Source of the DNA: Emcibacter sp.
GTDB lineage: Bacteria; Pseudomonadota; Alphaproteobacteria; Sphingomonadales; Emcibacteraceae
NCBI GenBank assembly: GCA_021774785.1
Contig: JAJFIQ010000019.1
Span: 372,001-436,000 of the forward strand
Reading direction: 5' to 3'
Length of the DNA: 64,000 nucleotides
Positions 1-8,559 of the stretch are shown in pieces (position 1 is the stretch's first letter; each line of letters opens with the position of its first letter). A model generated the notes under the pieces. That model was not told where the DNA came from and made no database searches. It saw only the letters and a list, made by a program, of their open reading frames with translations. Made by a program: the position numbers and the translations under genes.

Positions 1-75
1 TATGATGTTGGGCTGCCGGATAATATCTTCAGTGAACGGTATTTGCGTAAAGCGCCCCGTAAATATTTAAGGTAA
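1..75 (+). CDS. outer membrane lipoprotein-sorting protein, C-terminal end (partial)
   Basis: The window opens inside a reading frame that ends in TAA at 73-75. The 24 visible residues end in a segment containing ERYLRKAPRKYLR. This resembles the C-terminus of the LolA-like outer membrane lipoprotein-sorting family, which is commonly encoded next to a DUF1302-type barrel and an RND/MMPL exporter. The next gene starts 3 bases after the stop, so the two are probably co-transcribed. Only the tail is visible, so the assignment rests on the ending motif and the neighbour. Confidence 0.55.
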   Translation, partial: YDVGLPDNIFSERYLRKAPRKYLR

Positions 76-78
76 ATT

Positions 79-1410
79 ATGATCCAACTTGTTGTCGTTA
101 TATTATTTCTGGTGGTGCCTCAATTATTGCAGGCGCAGGAAATAGAGCTGCCGGCAGGATTGGACGATCTTTCCATTATGACGCAGGAGGATGACACAGA
201 ACAGGGTCTGCCATTTGATCTGAGTGGTTTTCTGGAAAGCCGGGTCGGGACACGAATGCAAAATGATGCCCATGAAAAGGATATGAGCATTGGTGAGATA
301 CGGCTTCAAGTTGGAATAGAAAAAGAATTTGATAGTCTAACGTTTAACTTTGTTTCTGATTTTATTTATGATCCGGTATTGGACAAACATTCTCTTGATC
401 TGGAAACAGGGCAGGGTTTCGTGGATATACGCGAGGCAAATATTGTATTTAGCCCGCTGGAATTTATGGATGTGAAAGTCGGACGTCAGGTTCTCACATG
501 GGGCACGGGGGATTTGGCCTTTATCAATGATCTTTTTCCCAAGGATTGGAATAGTTTTTTCATAGGCCGGGATGATGAATATTTGAAAGCTCCGTCCGAT
601 GCCATCAAGACGGCGTTCTTCTTCGGGGACTATAATCTGGATATTATCTATATGCCGCGATTTGATGTGGATCGTTTTATTGACGGGTCGCGCATTTCCT
701 TTTTTGACCGGGCAAGTGGAGGGTTGAGTGGACGTGAGAATCCTGTTCTTGATGACCGTCCGGATACATGGTTCAGTGATGATGAACTGGCCGCGCGTTT
801 TTATCACTCTTTCGGTGCTTATGAAACCGCGCTTTATTATTACAGTGGATATTGGAAAAGTCCAGCAGGTCAGGATATGTCCACAGGGCTGGCGACCTTT
901 CCGCGTCTTCAGGTTTTTGGTGCAAGTGTGCGGGGGCCACTGTCAAAAGGGATTGGTTCGGTAGAAGTGGGTTATTATAAAAGTGAGGGCGGTGCCGCAT
1001 CAAACCCGCTTATCCGTAATGATGAATTTCGCCTGCTTGTGGGCTATGAACAGGAAATTGGTACTGAATTTACAGGGTCCTTTCAATATTATTTGGAGCG
1101 TAAGCTGGATCATAGTCAATATCTGGCCTCGTTACCGGTTGGGGTCATTCGGGACAAGCAAAATAGGCATCTTTTCACCGTTCGTCTGACCAAAATGCTT
1201 ATGCAGCAGGATTTGAAACTGTCCTTGTTTAATTTTTATTCACCCTCCGATAAGGACGGTTACCTGCGTTTGAATGTATCTTATAAAATTCGGGATAATT
1301 TAAAAGTTGAGGCGGGGGGTAATGTTTTTTATGGACAAAAGGATTATAGCTTTTTTGGGCAGTTTAAAGATAATAGTAATATATTTACTGCTCTGCGCTA
1401 TGATTTTTAA
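79..1410 (+). CDS. outer membrane beta-barrel protein, DUF1302/alginate-export-like
   Basis: A 443-residue protein with an N-terminal signal peptide (about residues 1-19, ending LLQAQ) followed by many alternating hydrophobic/polar strands and a C-terminal aromatic residue (ending RYDF), as expected for an outer membrane barrel. The stretch VGRQVLTWGTGD is typical of DUF1302-like proteins paired with LolA-like sorting proteins. The start lies 3 bases after the upstream stop, which suggests translational coupling. Such pairs are usually associated with export or surface delivery of hydrophobic compounds; the substrate here is unknown. It converges with the next gene with a single base between the stops. 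Confidence 0.7.
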   Translation: MIQLVVVILFLVVPQLLQAQEIELPAGLDDLSIMTQEDDTEQGLPFDLSGFLESRVGTRMQNDAHEKDMSIGEIRLQVGIEKEFDSLTFNFVSDFIYDPVLDKHSLDLETGQGFVDIREANIVFSPLEFMDVKVGRQVLTWGTGDLAFINDLFPKDWNSFFIGRDDEYLKAPSDAIKTAFFFGDYNLDIIYMPRFDVDRFIDGSRISFFDRASGGLSGRENPVLDDRPDTWFSDDELAARFYHSFGAYETALYYYSGYWKSPAGQDMSTGLATFPRLQVFGASVRGPLSKGIGSVEVGYYKSEGGAASNPLIRNDEFRLLVGYEQEIGTEFTGSFQYYLERKLDHSQYLASLPVGVIRDKQNRHLFTVRLTKMLMQQDLKLSLFNFYSPSDKDGYLRLNVSYKIRDNLKVEAGGNVFYGQKDYSFFGQFKDNSNIFTALRYDF

Positions 1411-1411
1411 G

Positions 1412-2509
1412 TTATTTCTGGTAAGTGAAAACTTTATTTTCATCAGATAATACGACAGAACGAAAGGCCTTGACGAGAGGGATATCCAATTGTCCTTCTG
1501 CTTCCATCATTATGTCAATGGCTTTTTCTGCATGCATGGATGGCTTGTATGAGCGTTTATCTACCAAACCGGAGAACATATCCGCAATCGCTGTCATGCG
1601 GGCCAGGTCGCTGACCTCTGCCCCTTTCAGGCCATCAGGGTACCCCGTACCATCCAGTCTTTCATGGTGATGGGTTGCTATATCAATCATATCTGAATCC
1701 CAATTTTCCACATTAAGTATGAGGCGGCAATTTTTTGGATGTTCTTTCATGACTTTCCACTCGGTCGCAGTTAGTTTTGCCGGTTTATCAAGAATTTCCA
1801 ATGGCGTCATGGCTTTGCCGATGTCATGCATCATGCCACCCATAGCCAGCAATTGTAAATCTGCTTTCTTGACCCCCAGCAACATGCCGAAAGAGGTCAG
1901 GTAACCACAAACCATCATACTGTGCCGATACGTATAATTGTGATGCTGACGGATGGCATTCATCCAATTGTTCAGCCCGTCTTTCGCTGTTGCTTCAATG
2001 ATCAGGTCACAACTGTCTTTAACCTCATCCTGGGCAACTTCCAGTCCGGCGGCGGCATTGCTGAATGTGGTTTCCACAACCTTAAGACTGACTTTAAGGG
2101 CTGCTTCCTGGATTTGAGATAATTTGCACCATGTTTTTTCAACAGCGTGATTAACCAAATCAGCCATAATTTCAATAAAATTACTGTCTGGACAAGGATA
2201 GGCAATATAATCTGTTGCGCCCAATATATTGGATTGTACAACACCACGTCGGTTAAATTTATCGAGTAGAAAAAGCACGGGAATATGCTGCCGTTCTGGC
2301 AGAGCCATTTTTTCTTTAAGAGGGGTTAGAATTTTTGGGTCGGTCAAGTTGACTTGTACAATGATGAGCAAGGAACGAATAAAGTCTTCTGCACAGAGTG
2401 AATTTATATCAACTAGTTTAATGTCATGATAACGCTTAACCAAATCAATATATGATTTATTATGTATATTATTATCGTGAATAATAGTTACATGTTGTTT
2501 TCTAAACAT
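1412..2509 (-). CDS. HD-GYP domain protein with pseudo-receiver domain (paralogue 1)
   Basis: A 365-residue predicted cytoplasmic c-di-GMP phosphodiesterase. Residues 1-120 look like a receiver fold, but the phosphoacceptor position is Q52 in IIVQVNL, and the usual Lys-Pro pair is YP at 104-105, so phosphorylation is unlikely. After a helical linker, the HD-GYP domain (about 190-350) has HDIGK at 228-232, HHHE at 280-283, GTGYPDG at 287-293 and Asp310 in IADMF, all consistent with an intact metal site. Two paralogues follow in tandem on the same strand. Each has its own AT-rich upstream gap, so they may be separately transcribed. Confidence 0.85.
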   Translation of the reverse strand: MFRKQHVTIIHDNNIHNKSYIDLVKRYHDIKLVDINSLCAEDFIRSLLIIVQVNLTDPKILTPLKEKMALPERQHIPVLFLLDKFNRRGVVQSNILGATDYIAYPCPDSNFIEIMADLVNHAVEKTWCKLSQIQEAALKVSLKVVETTFSNAAAGLEVAQDEVKDSCDLIIEATAKDGLNNWMNAIRQHHNYTYRHSMMVCGYLTSFGMLLGVKKADLQLLAMGGMMHDIGKAMTPLEILDKPAKLTATEWKVMKEHPKNCRLILNVENWDSDMIDIATHHHERLDGTGYPDGLKGAEVSDLARMTAIADMFSGLVDKRSYKPSMHAEKAIDIMMEAEGQLDIPLVKAFRSVVLSDENKVFTYQK

Positions 2510-2721
2510 TTTATTTTAGTAACCCATTTAAGGACTATCCCCAGCCCTAATGCTGCCTATTTCTGGAACTGTATTGGAGATTACCAATTTAAAGTTGCTA
2601 AATAATTAAGAAAAACTCTTTTACTTATATGTTGTTTAATATCTTAATTTTATATGGGGGATATGGTTTGTTATAGTTTTTATTCAAGCGATATTTTTAT
2701 TCTGTATTTATTTTAAATTCA

Positions 2722-3816
2722 TTATTTATAAGCATAGATTTTTTCTTTTTCAGGCATAATTGCAGACCTAAAGGCTTTTACCAGTGGTATGTCCAGATGC
2801 CCCTCCATGCCCAGCATGATATCAATGGCCTTTTCTGATGACATGGATGGTTTGTATGAGCGTTTGTCTGTTAGTCCTGAAAAGACGTCCGCAATGGCCG
2901 TCATGCGGGCAAGATCGGTCACCTGTGATCCTTTCTGACCATCAGGATACCCTGTGCCATCAAGTTTTTCATGGTGATGAACCGCAATATCGAGTACGTC
3001 CGGATCCCAATTGCCTTCACTTAAAATTACTCTGGAGTTACTGGGGTGTTTTCTCATAATGACCCATTCGTCAGCTGTTAATTTTGCTGGCTTGTCCAAG
3101 ATTTTTAGAGGAGTAAAGGCTTTACCGATATCATGGAGTATGCCGCCAAGGGAAAGCATTTGAAGGTCAGTTTTTTTGACATTAAAATGTATACCAAAGG
3201 AAATCAGATAACCGCAAACCATCATGCTATGACGATAAGTATAATTATGGTGGTGACGAATGGCATTCATCCAATCGGTCAGGCCGTCTTTCGCAGTGGC
3301 TTCAATGATCAGGTCACAACTTTCTTTAAGTTCTTTTTGTGAAATTTCTTTCCCGTTTATTGCATCTTCAAAGGCATCGTCTAAAACCTTAAGGCTGACT
3401 TTCAGAGCCATTTCCTGAGTATGGGATAATTTTTTCCATGCCTTTTCCACAACTCGGCTAACCAGCTCCCCTAGCGTTTTTATGAAAAATTCATCGGGGC
3501 AGGGATAGACAATATAATCAGATGCTCCCAACATATTGGCCTGTACGACTTCGCGTCGATTAAATTCATTGAGTAAAAAAAGAACGGGAATATTGTCGCG
3601 TTCCGGTATCAGCATTTTTTCTTTTAAAGGGCGTAAGCTATTCGGGTCAGCCAGATTGACTTGTATAATAAGCAGCAATGATCGCTTGAAATCAGTGGCA
3701 GAAAGAGAATTTATACTCACTAGATTTATATCATGGTAACGTTTTACCAAATCCACAAACGATTTATCATATCCATTATTGTCATAGATAATTGTGACGA
3801 CTTCATTTTTATTCAT
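2722..3816 (-). CDS. HD-GYP domain protein with pseudo-receiver domain (paralogue 2)
   Basis: A 364-residue second member of the tandem HD-GYP set. It has the same architecture: a degenerate receiver with Gln at the phosphoacceptor position (IIQVNL) and YP in place of KP, a helical linker, then an HD-GYP domain with HDIGK, HHHEKLDGTGYPDG and Asp in IADVF. The ATG at 3816 is chosen because it gives the same N-terminal length as the paralogues. A TTG at 3828 has a better-spaced AAGGA and is a real alternative that adds four residues. The catalytic residues appear intact, so hydrolysis of c-di-GMP is plausible. Confidence 0.82.
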   Translation of the reverse strand: MNKNEVVTIIYDNNGYDKSFVDLVKRYHDINLVSINSLSATDFKRSLLLIIQVNLADPNSLRPLKEKMLIPERDNIPVLFLLNEFNRREVVQANMLGASDYIVYPCPDEFFIKTLGELVSRVVEKAWKKLSHTQEMALKVSLKVLDDAFEDAINGKEISQKELKESCDLIIEATAKDGLTDWMNAIRHHHNYTYRHSMMVCGYLISFGIHFNVKKTDLQMLSLGGILHDIGKAFTPLKILDKPAKLTADEWVIMRKHPSNSRVILSEGNWDPDVLDIAVHHHEKLDGTGYPDGQKGSQVTDLARMTAIADVFSGLTDKRSYKPSMSSEKAIDIMLGMEGHLDIPLVKAFRSAIMPEKEKIYAYK

Positions 3817-3970
3817 GTTTTTTTTCAAAACGTCCTTAAAAATATATATGTTATAGTGATGCTTCCATTACTGGTTGCTAAACAATAACTTCAATAAATG
3901 TTTAATTAGTTAAGAAATTTATAGATGTTGCATGTTGAAGAGAGAAATCTTGTACAAAAGGAATGAAAAT

Positions 3971-5038
3971 TTAAGGTAAAACGACAGGACGAAAGGCCTT
4001 TACAAGCTGAATATCCAGTTGATCACCCATACCCAACATTGTTTCAATGGCTTTTTCTGCGGTCATAGCCGGTTTATAGGATCGTTTATCGGTCAGGTCA
4101 GCGAAAGTATTCACGATACTGACTGTTCGAACGATATCTTTGATCTCATTCCCCTTCAGGCCATCCGGGTAGCCGGAACCATCCAGCTTCTCATGATGAT
4201 GGACTGCTATATCAATGATGATATCATCCCAGCCAGCCCCGGCCAAAATAGTCTTGCTGTCTAGGGGGTGGTTTTTCATGATATTCCATTCTTCCGGCGT
4301 TAGTTCCGTCGTTTTTTCCAGAATCTCCAGCGGAATCATGGCTTTGCCAATGTCATGTATCATGCCGCCAATTGCCACCGTCTGTAAATCAGCTTTATTA
4401 GCACCAATGAGCATGCCAAAAGAAACCAGATACCCACAAACCATCATACTATGCCGATAGGTGCTGTTATGATGTTGACGAATTGCATCCATCCAGTCGT
4501 TCAGGCCATCTTTTGCAGTGGCCTCGACAATAAGGTTGCAACTGTCTTTCACATCTTCCTGTGAAACTTCCAGCCCTTTTGACGCATTATGAAAAGTTTT
4601 TTCCACAACTTTCAAACTAACCTTCAGGGCCTCTTCCTGAATATTGGTTAATTTGGACCATGCTTTTTCGACCGTTTTATTAATTAGATTTTCGAGAATA
4701 AAAGTAAAACTGCGATCCGGGCAGGGGTAGACGGTATAGTCTGTTGCCCCCAGTGTATTGGCTTGCACAACCTCGTGTCTGGAGAATTCATGGAGCAGGA
4801 AAAGCGTTGGAATATGTTTGCGTTCAGGCAGTGCCATTATTTCTTTGATAGGACTGATCGAATTTGGGTCATTCAGATCGACCTGCACAATGATCAGGAT
4901 AGAATTTTCAATATCGTCAGAGGATACAGAGTTTACGTCAAGTAGCTTAATATCGTGATAGTGCTTAACCAGATCAATATAAGCTTTATTTTTTATATAG
5001 TTATCCTGGATGACGGTAATGTACAAATTGTCGGACAT
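3971..5038 (-). CDS. HD-GYP domain protein with pseudo-receiver domain (paralogue 3, altered metal site)
   Basis: A 355-residue third paralogue that aligns without gaps to the first through the HD-GYP domain. It keeps HDIGK, HHHEKLDGSGYPDG and the receiver-like N-terminus with Gln at the phosphoacceptor position. Where paralogues 1 and 2 have IAD before the Phe of the IxDxF motif, this one has IVN: Asp310 is Asn310 (codon at 4109-4111). That Asp is a conserved metal ligand in the HD-GYP family, so activity may be reduced or changed. The surrounding motif (TVSIVNTFADL) is also more divergent than in the other two copies. It ends about ten residues earlier than the others. Confidence 0.82.
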   Translation of the reverse strand: MSDNLYITVIQDNYIKNKAYIDLVKHYHDIKLLDVNSVSSDDIENSILIIVQVDLNDPNSISPIKEIMALPERKHIPTLFLLHEFSRHEVVQANTLGATDYTVYPCPDRSFTFILENLINKTVEKAWSKLTNIQEEALKVSLKVVEKTFHNASKGLEVSQEDVKDSCNLIVEATAKDGLNDWMDAIRQHHNSTYRHSMMVCGYLVSFGMLIGANKADLQTVAIGGMIHDIGKAMIPLEILEKTTELTPEEWNIMKNHPLDSKTILAGAGWDDIIIDIAVHHHEKLDGSGYPDGLKGNEIKDIVRTVSIVNTFADLTDKRSYKPAMTAEKAIETMLGMGDQLDIQLVKAFRPVVLP

Positions 5039-5160
5039 GATTACTCTCTGGAATACTAAAGGTTTAACCCTTGTGAATTTCCAGACAATACTAGGGAACT
5101 AATGTTGAAAATTAGTAAATTATCGACCAATTTCTATGCATATTTTATGTAAAAATATAT

Positions 5161-5685
5161 CTATTCAATCAGACGGGGCATCATTTCAGCAAAATTGCAT
5201 GGGCGGAAACGAATATCCAGTTGTTCTTTAAGGATATTATCCCAGCCATCCTTGCATGCCCCGTTTGAACCGGGCAATGCAAACATATAGGTTCCATTTG
5301 CCACACCGCCGGTTGCCCGGCTTTGAACGGTAGAAGTGCCAATAATTTTATAGGACGTCAGGCGGAACATTTCGCCAAACCCTTCGATCTCTTTGTCATA
5401 AAGACTGTGAAAGACCTCTGGTGTAATGTCACGACCGGTCAGGCCAGTACCGCCAGTGGAAATGATCACTTGAATTTTTTCGTCATTAATCCAATCTGAT
5501 AACTGGGCGGACAGTTTATCTTTTTCGTCCCGGACGATGGCCCGTGCTGCCAAGATATGGCCATTCTCGTTTAACCGGTCTACCAAAATTTGGCCAGAGG
5601 TATCATTATCCAGCGTTCGGGTGTCGGACACAGTCAATATGGCAATTTTTAATGGTATGAATTCAATGGTATTATCGAGAGGCAT
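5161..5685 (-). CDS. moaB: molybdenum cofactor biosynthesis protein MoaB
   Basis: A 174-residue MoaB/MogA-fold protein acting in molybdopterin adenylylation. Visible motifs are AILTVSDTR near the N-terminus, the GGTGLTGRD loop in the centre, and ALPGSNGACKDGWDNIL near the C-terminus. The start at 5685 (PLDNT follows Met) gives the usual family length. A longer in-frame extension upstream would run into the transglycosylase gene. The start overlaps the end of slt by 14 bases, making it the last gene of a UDG-slt-moaB operon. Confidence 0.9.
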   Translation of the reverse strand: MPLDNTIEFIPLKIAILTVSDTRTLDNDTSGQILVDRLNENGHILAARAIVRDEKDKLSAQLSDWINDEKIQVIISTGGTGLTGRDITPEVFHSLYDKEIEGFGEMFRLTSYKIIGTSTVQSRATGGVANGTYMFALPGSNGACKDGWDNILKEQLDIRFRPCNFAEMMPRLIE

Positions 5686-7540
5686 GTTTTTGTCTTTTAT
5701 CTTTTTCAGTGTCCTGGGATATATACATGGGCCATCCTCCCATTGCAACCATATCCAAAGAAGGAATAGGCTGTTTCATTCTCATCTGGTAAATCCAGTA
5801 ATTACTGATGACCCGCTCGATATAATTTCGGGTTTCGCGGGCTGGTATGGATTCGATAAAAAGCAGCGGGTCATCCTGAAAATTTATTTTTCGTTCCCAT
5901 TTTCTTAGGTTTCCAGGACCAGCATTATAGGCTGTCAGCGTCTTGAACAGATTACCGTCGGCAAAATTTTCGCCCAACATGGTTTGTACATATTGTTGTC
6001 CTAATGCCATATTATAGCGTGGATCATCCAGCTTGATGCGACTGCCGTAGCGAAGCGACCTGTCCCGTGAAATATAGCTTGCCGTACGCGGCATTACCTG
6101 CATTAAGCCTCTGGCACCGGCATGGCTTCTGGCCCAACTGTTAAATTCTGATTCCTGACGCATTATGGCAAGTATCAGTGCGCGGTCCACTTTAAAGCCG
6201 CCTTCCGGTTCCGTGTTCGGGATAGGATAAAGTGTGCTATCAAGGGCAGTTCTGCGTTTCTGTTCTTCGATTTTACCGATTTTAAGCTGAGTACCAGCAA
6301 GACCCAACCGGGCGGCAAGGCCAAGAAGCGCTTCATGCTTGTTGCCTTTCGTCCGACGCCAGGCATCGCTAAGTTCCATATCAGCAAGCATTATCTTGCT
6401 AGTCTGGGTCAGGGCTATGGCCCTTTGAACATTTTTCAGATTTTTGATAAGGTTATAATGATCCTTGGTAAAGGTGGGAGTAGCCCAATTAAGTTCAGGG
6501 CGCTGTCCTAACTGACGGGCGGCAATCAAGCCATAAAAGGTCCTGGGAAAACGGGTGGCAATTTGGAGTAATTCGGTTACTTTTTCAGGCTGACGGCAAA
6601 CCAGATAGGCGCGGGCGGCCCAAAAAGCACCGGCGGAGGCTGTCCAGTCTCCGGCAATGGGGGAGTGGGCCACTTTCTCGAAATTTAATGCTGCCTGGGC
6701 ACAGTCGCCAAGCCGCCATGCGGCTAGCCCTGCTACCCAGTCGGGCTGTGAAGCACTGTCGCGGGAATTACCGGCGGCAATTTTCCCCAGAGCCAATGCT
6801 TTGGCATCTTGATTGTCAAAGAAATATCCGCCAGCAATGTCACCCAATAGTTTGTTGAACTCCGGTTGGGATAATAGTGCCCGGCGTTCAAAGGCCCATA
6901 ACCTTTTTTCCGCCCTCTCTGGCGTGTGGCGGCGCAGGTATCTTTTAATTTTCGTTTTCAGACGGTAAATGTCAACCCGATCCGCTTTTTTATGGCGGGT
7001 TACGGTGGTTGCTGTCGCATTGGGATCAATTGTGTTCGCTGCGGCTGTAATCGTTTCTGTAGTGAGTTTCTTATTGTATACTGGTTTGTCGGCTGGAAAA
7101 TTCAGGGCGAGGTTCGGCACTGGTTTATGAAGCTTGCTGGCCCTGCCGCCATTTTTCTTTTTAGCCAGAGCATAAATTCTTTTGGCACCGGGGTGATCTG
7201 GGTAGTTCAGCATCCATTTGGACAACTCACTGTAACGTGAACTATAAGCAGTCGGGTGCATATAACGTTGGTATAGGATATGGCCCAGTAAAATTCTATT
7301 ATCCAGTTGTTTGATCAATCTATCAGCTTTCTTCCATTTGCCCTTTACCTGCAGGTTGAAAATACGACTGTATAGATTTACATCTGATGGGCTAAGAGGG
7401 GAAAGGTCTGTTGGCTGTAAAATCGTATTGCTTGTCAGTGGAGCCACAGGCAGGTTATATGCTTCGCCATATGAAATGGTTGGCCAGAACATGATCAGGC
7501 AAAGTAATTTAAAAATTTTATGATTAAGAAACAATATCAT
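5672..7540 (-). CDS. slt: soluble lytic murein transglycosylase (Slt70 family)
   Basis: A 622-residue periplasmic enzyme that cleaves the MurNAc-GlcNAc bond of peptidoglycan, forming 1,6-anhydro ends. It has a signal peptide (about 1-25), a long alpha-helical superhelix of TPR-like repeats (about 45-440), then a C-terminal lysozyme-like SLT domain. The catalytic Glu is in MRQESEFN, followed by GARGLMQVMP and later AYNAGPGN, the standard family 1 motifs. The length matches Slt70. Its start overlaps the UDG stop in an ATGA arrangement, so it is translationally coupled. Confidence 0.92.
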   Translation of the reverse strand: MILFLNHKIFKLLCLIMFWPTISYGEAYNLPVAPLTSNTILQPTDLSPLSPSDVNLYSRIFNLQVKGKWKKADRLIKQLDNRILLGHILYQRYMHPTAYSSRYSELSKWMLNYPDHPGAKRIYALAKKKNGGRASKLHKPVPNLALNFPADKPVYNKKLTTETITAAANTIDPNATATTVTRHKKADRVDIYRLKTKIKRYLRRHTPERAEKRLWAFERRALLSQPEFNKLLGDIAGGYFFDNQDAKALALGKIAAGNSRDSASQPDWVAGLAAWRLGDCAQAALNFEKVAHSPIAGDWTASAGAFWAARAYLVCRQPEKVTELLQIATRFPRTFYGLIAARQLGQRPELNWATPTFTKDHYNLIKNLKNVQRAIALTQTSKIMLADMELSDAWRRTKGNKHEALLGLAARLGLAGTQLKIGKIEEQKRRTALDSTLYPIPNTEPEGGFKVDRALILAIMRQESEFNSWARSHAGARGLMQVMPRTASYISRDRSLRYGSRIKLDDPRYNMALGQQYVQTMLGENFADGNLFKTLTAYNAGPGNLRKWERKINFQDDPLLFIESIPARETRNYIERVISNYWIYQMRMKQPIPSLDMVAMGGWPMYISQDTEKDKRQKHASR

Positions 7541-8343
7541 AGAGAGAGTTCCTCAATTTTGACTTTAATTTCCAAAAGGTCTTTCCATGTATCACCCTTG
7601 GCTTTTGGCTGACGTAACAGATAGGCCGGATGGAACAGGGGTCGAACCGGAATTTTGTTACCATTAAGGTCAAATTCCGTCCATTTGCCGCGTAATCGGG
7701 TGATCCCCAATGAACTTTTTAATAGATTGCTGGCTGATATGCCGCCCAGAAGAATAATGAGTTTTGGTTCAAATAATTCCATATGCCGCTTGATGAATGG
7801 CATACAGATGGCAATTTCTTCCGGTGTTGGTTTCCGGTTCCCCGGCGGACGCCATGGTAGAATATTAGTTAAGTAGAAGTCTTTTTTGCGGTTGAGATCA
7901 ATAGCTTTGAACATTCTGTCCAATAGGGAACCATTTTCGCCAACAAAGGGTTTGCCCTGCCGGTCTTCATCAACGCCGGGTGCTTCACCGATCAGCATGA
8001 TATTGCTGTCTGAATTACCATCAGAAAAGACGGTATGGGTCGCGGTCTTTTTAAGCCGACAACTGTCAAATCTGTTGATAGCATCATTAAGAGCATCCAG
8101 AGAATTACATGAAGCTGCCAGTTTTTCTGCCTCTTCAGCAATTTGATCTGTGGAGACCCTGGGGCTTGTCTTTTGGGCTGACGCCACAGGTTTTTGCTTA
8201 GTAGGTTTTTGTGTGGCTGTTTGGGAAATGGCGAACCAATCAAGTGCCTCGTCGCCTATAGACTCGTCAACACCGGATTCCATATACCAGTGGAGCAGGG
8301 ACGCTATGTCCTTGTCCTCTATATTCACTGTATTATATTCCAT
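7537..8343 (-). CDS. uracil-DNA glycosylase, family 4-like
   Basis: A 268-residue protein with the family 4 UDG motif LIGEAPG, then PFVGENGSLLD, NILPWRPPGNR and the C-terminal FHPAYLLR. It removes uracil from DNA after cytosine deamination. The N-terminal 80 residues form a low-complexity, Lys/Thr/Gln-rich extension common in alphaproteobacterial members. Cysteines lie at ASCNSL and FDSCRL before the GEAPG motif and at ICMPF after it; the classic closely spaced CxxC of thermophilic family 4 enzymes is not obvious, so the Fe-S ligation pattern differs. It is the first gene of the operon with slt and moaB. Confidence 0.85.
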   Translation of the reverse strand: MEYNTVNIEDKDIASLLHWYMESGVDESIGDEALDWFAISQTATQKPTKQKPVASAQKTSPRVSTDQIAEEAEKLAASCNSLDALNDAINRFDSCRLKKTATHTVFSDGNSDSNIMLIGEAPGVDEDRQGKPFVGENGSLLDRMFKAIDLNRKKDFYLTNILPWRPPGNRKPTPEEIAICMPFIKRHMELFEPKLIILLGGISASNLLKSSLGITRLRGKWTEFDLNGNKIPVRPLFHPAYLLRQPKAKGDTWKDLLEIKVKIEELSL

Positions 8344-8519
8344 GTTAACTATATTAATCGAAACCCATTATTTTTTTATTACTTTAGTTGTTTATATTAT
8401 GCATTTCACGCTAAAGGATGCAATCGGGAAGATAATAATTCAGAATTTAGCCCAAATTTAGATGTTACATTCATTTACTTTTAATCTAAATCAATGTAGC
8501 AAAGCCAGTAATAACGATA

Positions 8520-8539
8520 TTAGGGTCTGTTAACCCTAA
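8520..8539. promoter_or_regulatory. dyad in the desaturase leader
   Basis: TTAGGGT at 8520-8526 and ACCCTAA at 8533-8539 form a perfect 7-bp dyad with a 6-base gap, 20 bases before the desaturase ATG. It has no T-tract, so it is not a terminator. It could be an operator or a leader hairpin near the ribosome binding site. Confidence 0.3.
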
Positions 8540-8559
8540 AATTATAAAGGTAATAGGTC

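Noticed and set aside
1412-5038. The three HD-GYP genes as an assembly artefact (false duplication).
   Set aside because: The copies differ throughout in sequence and in flanking DNA, so they are genuine diverged paralogues.
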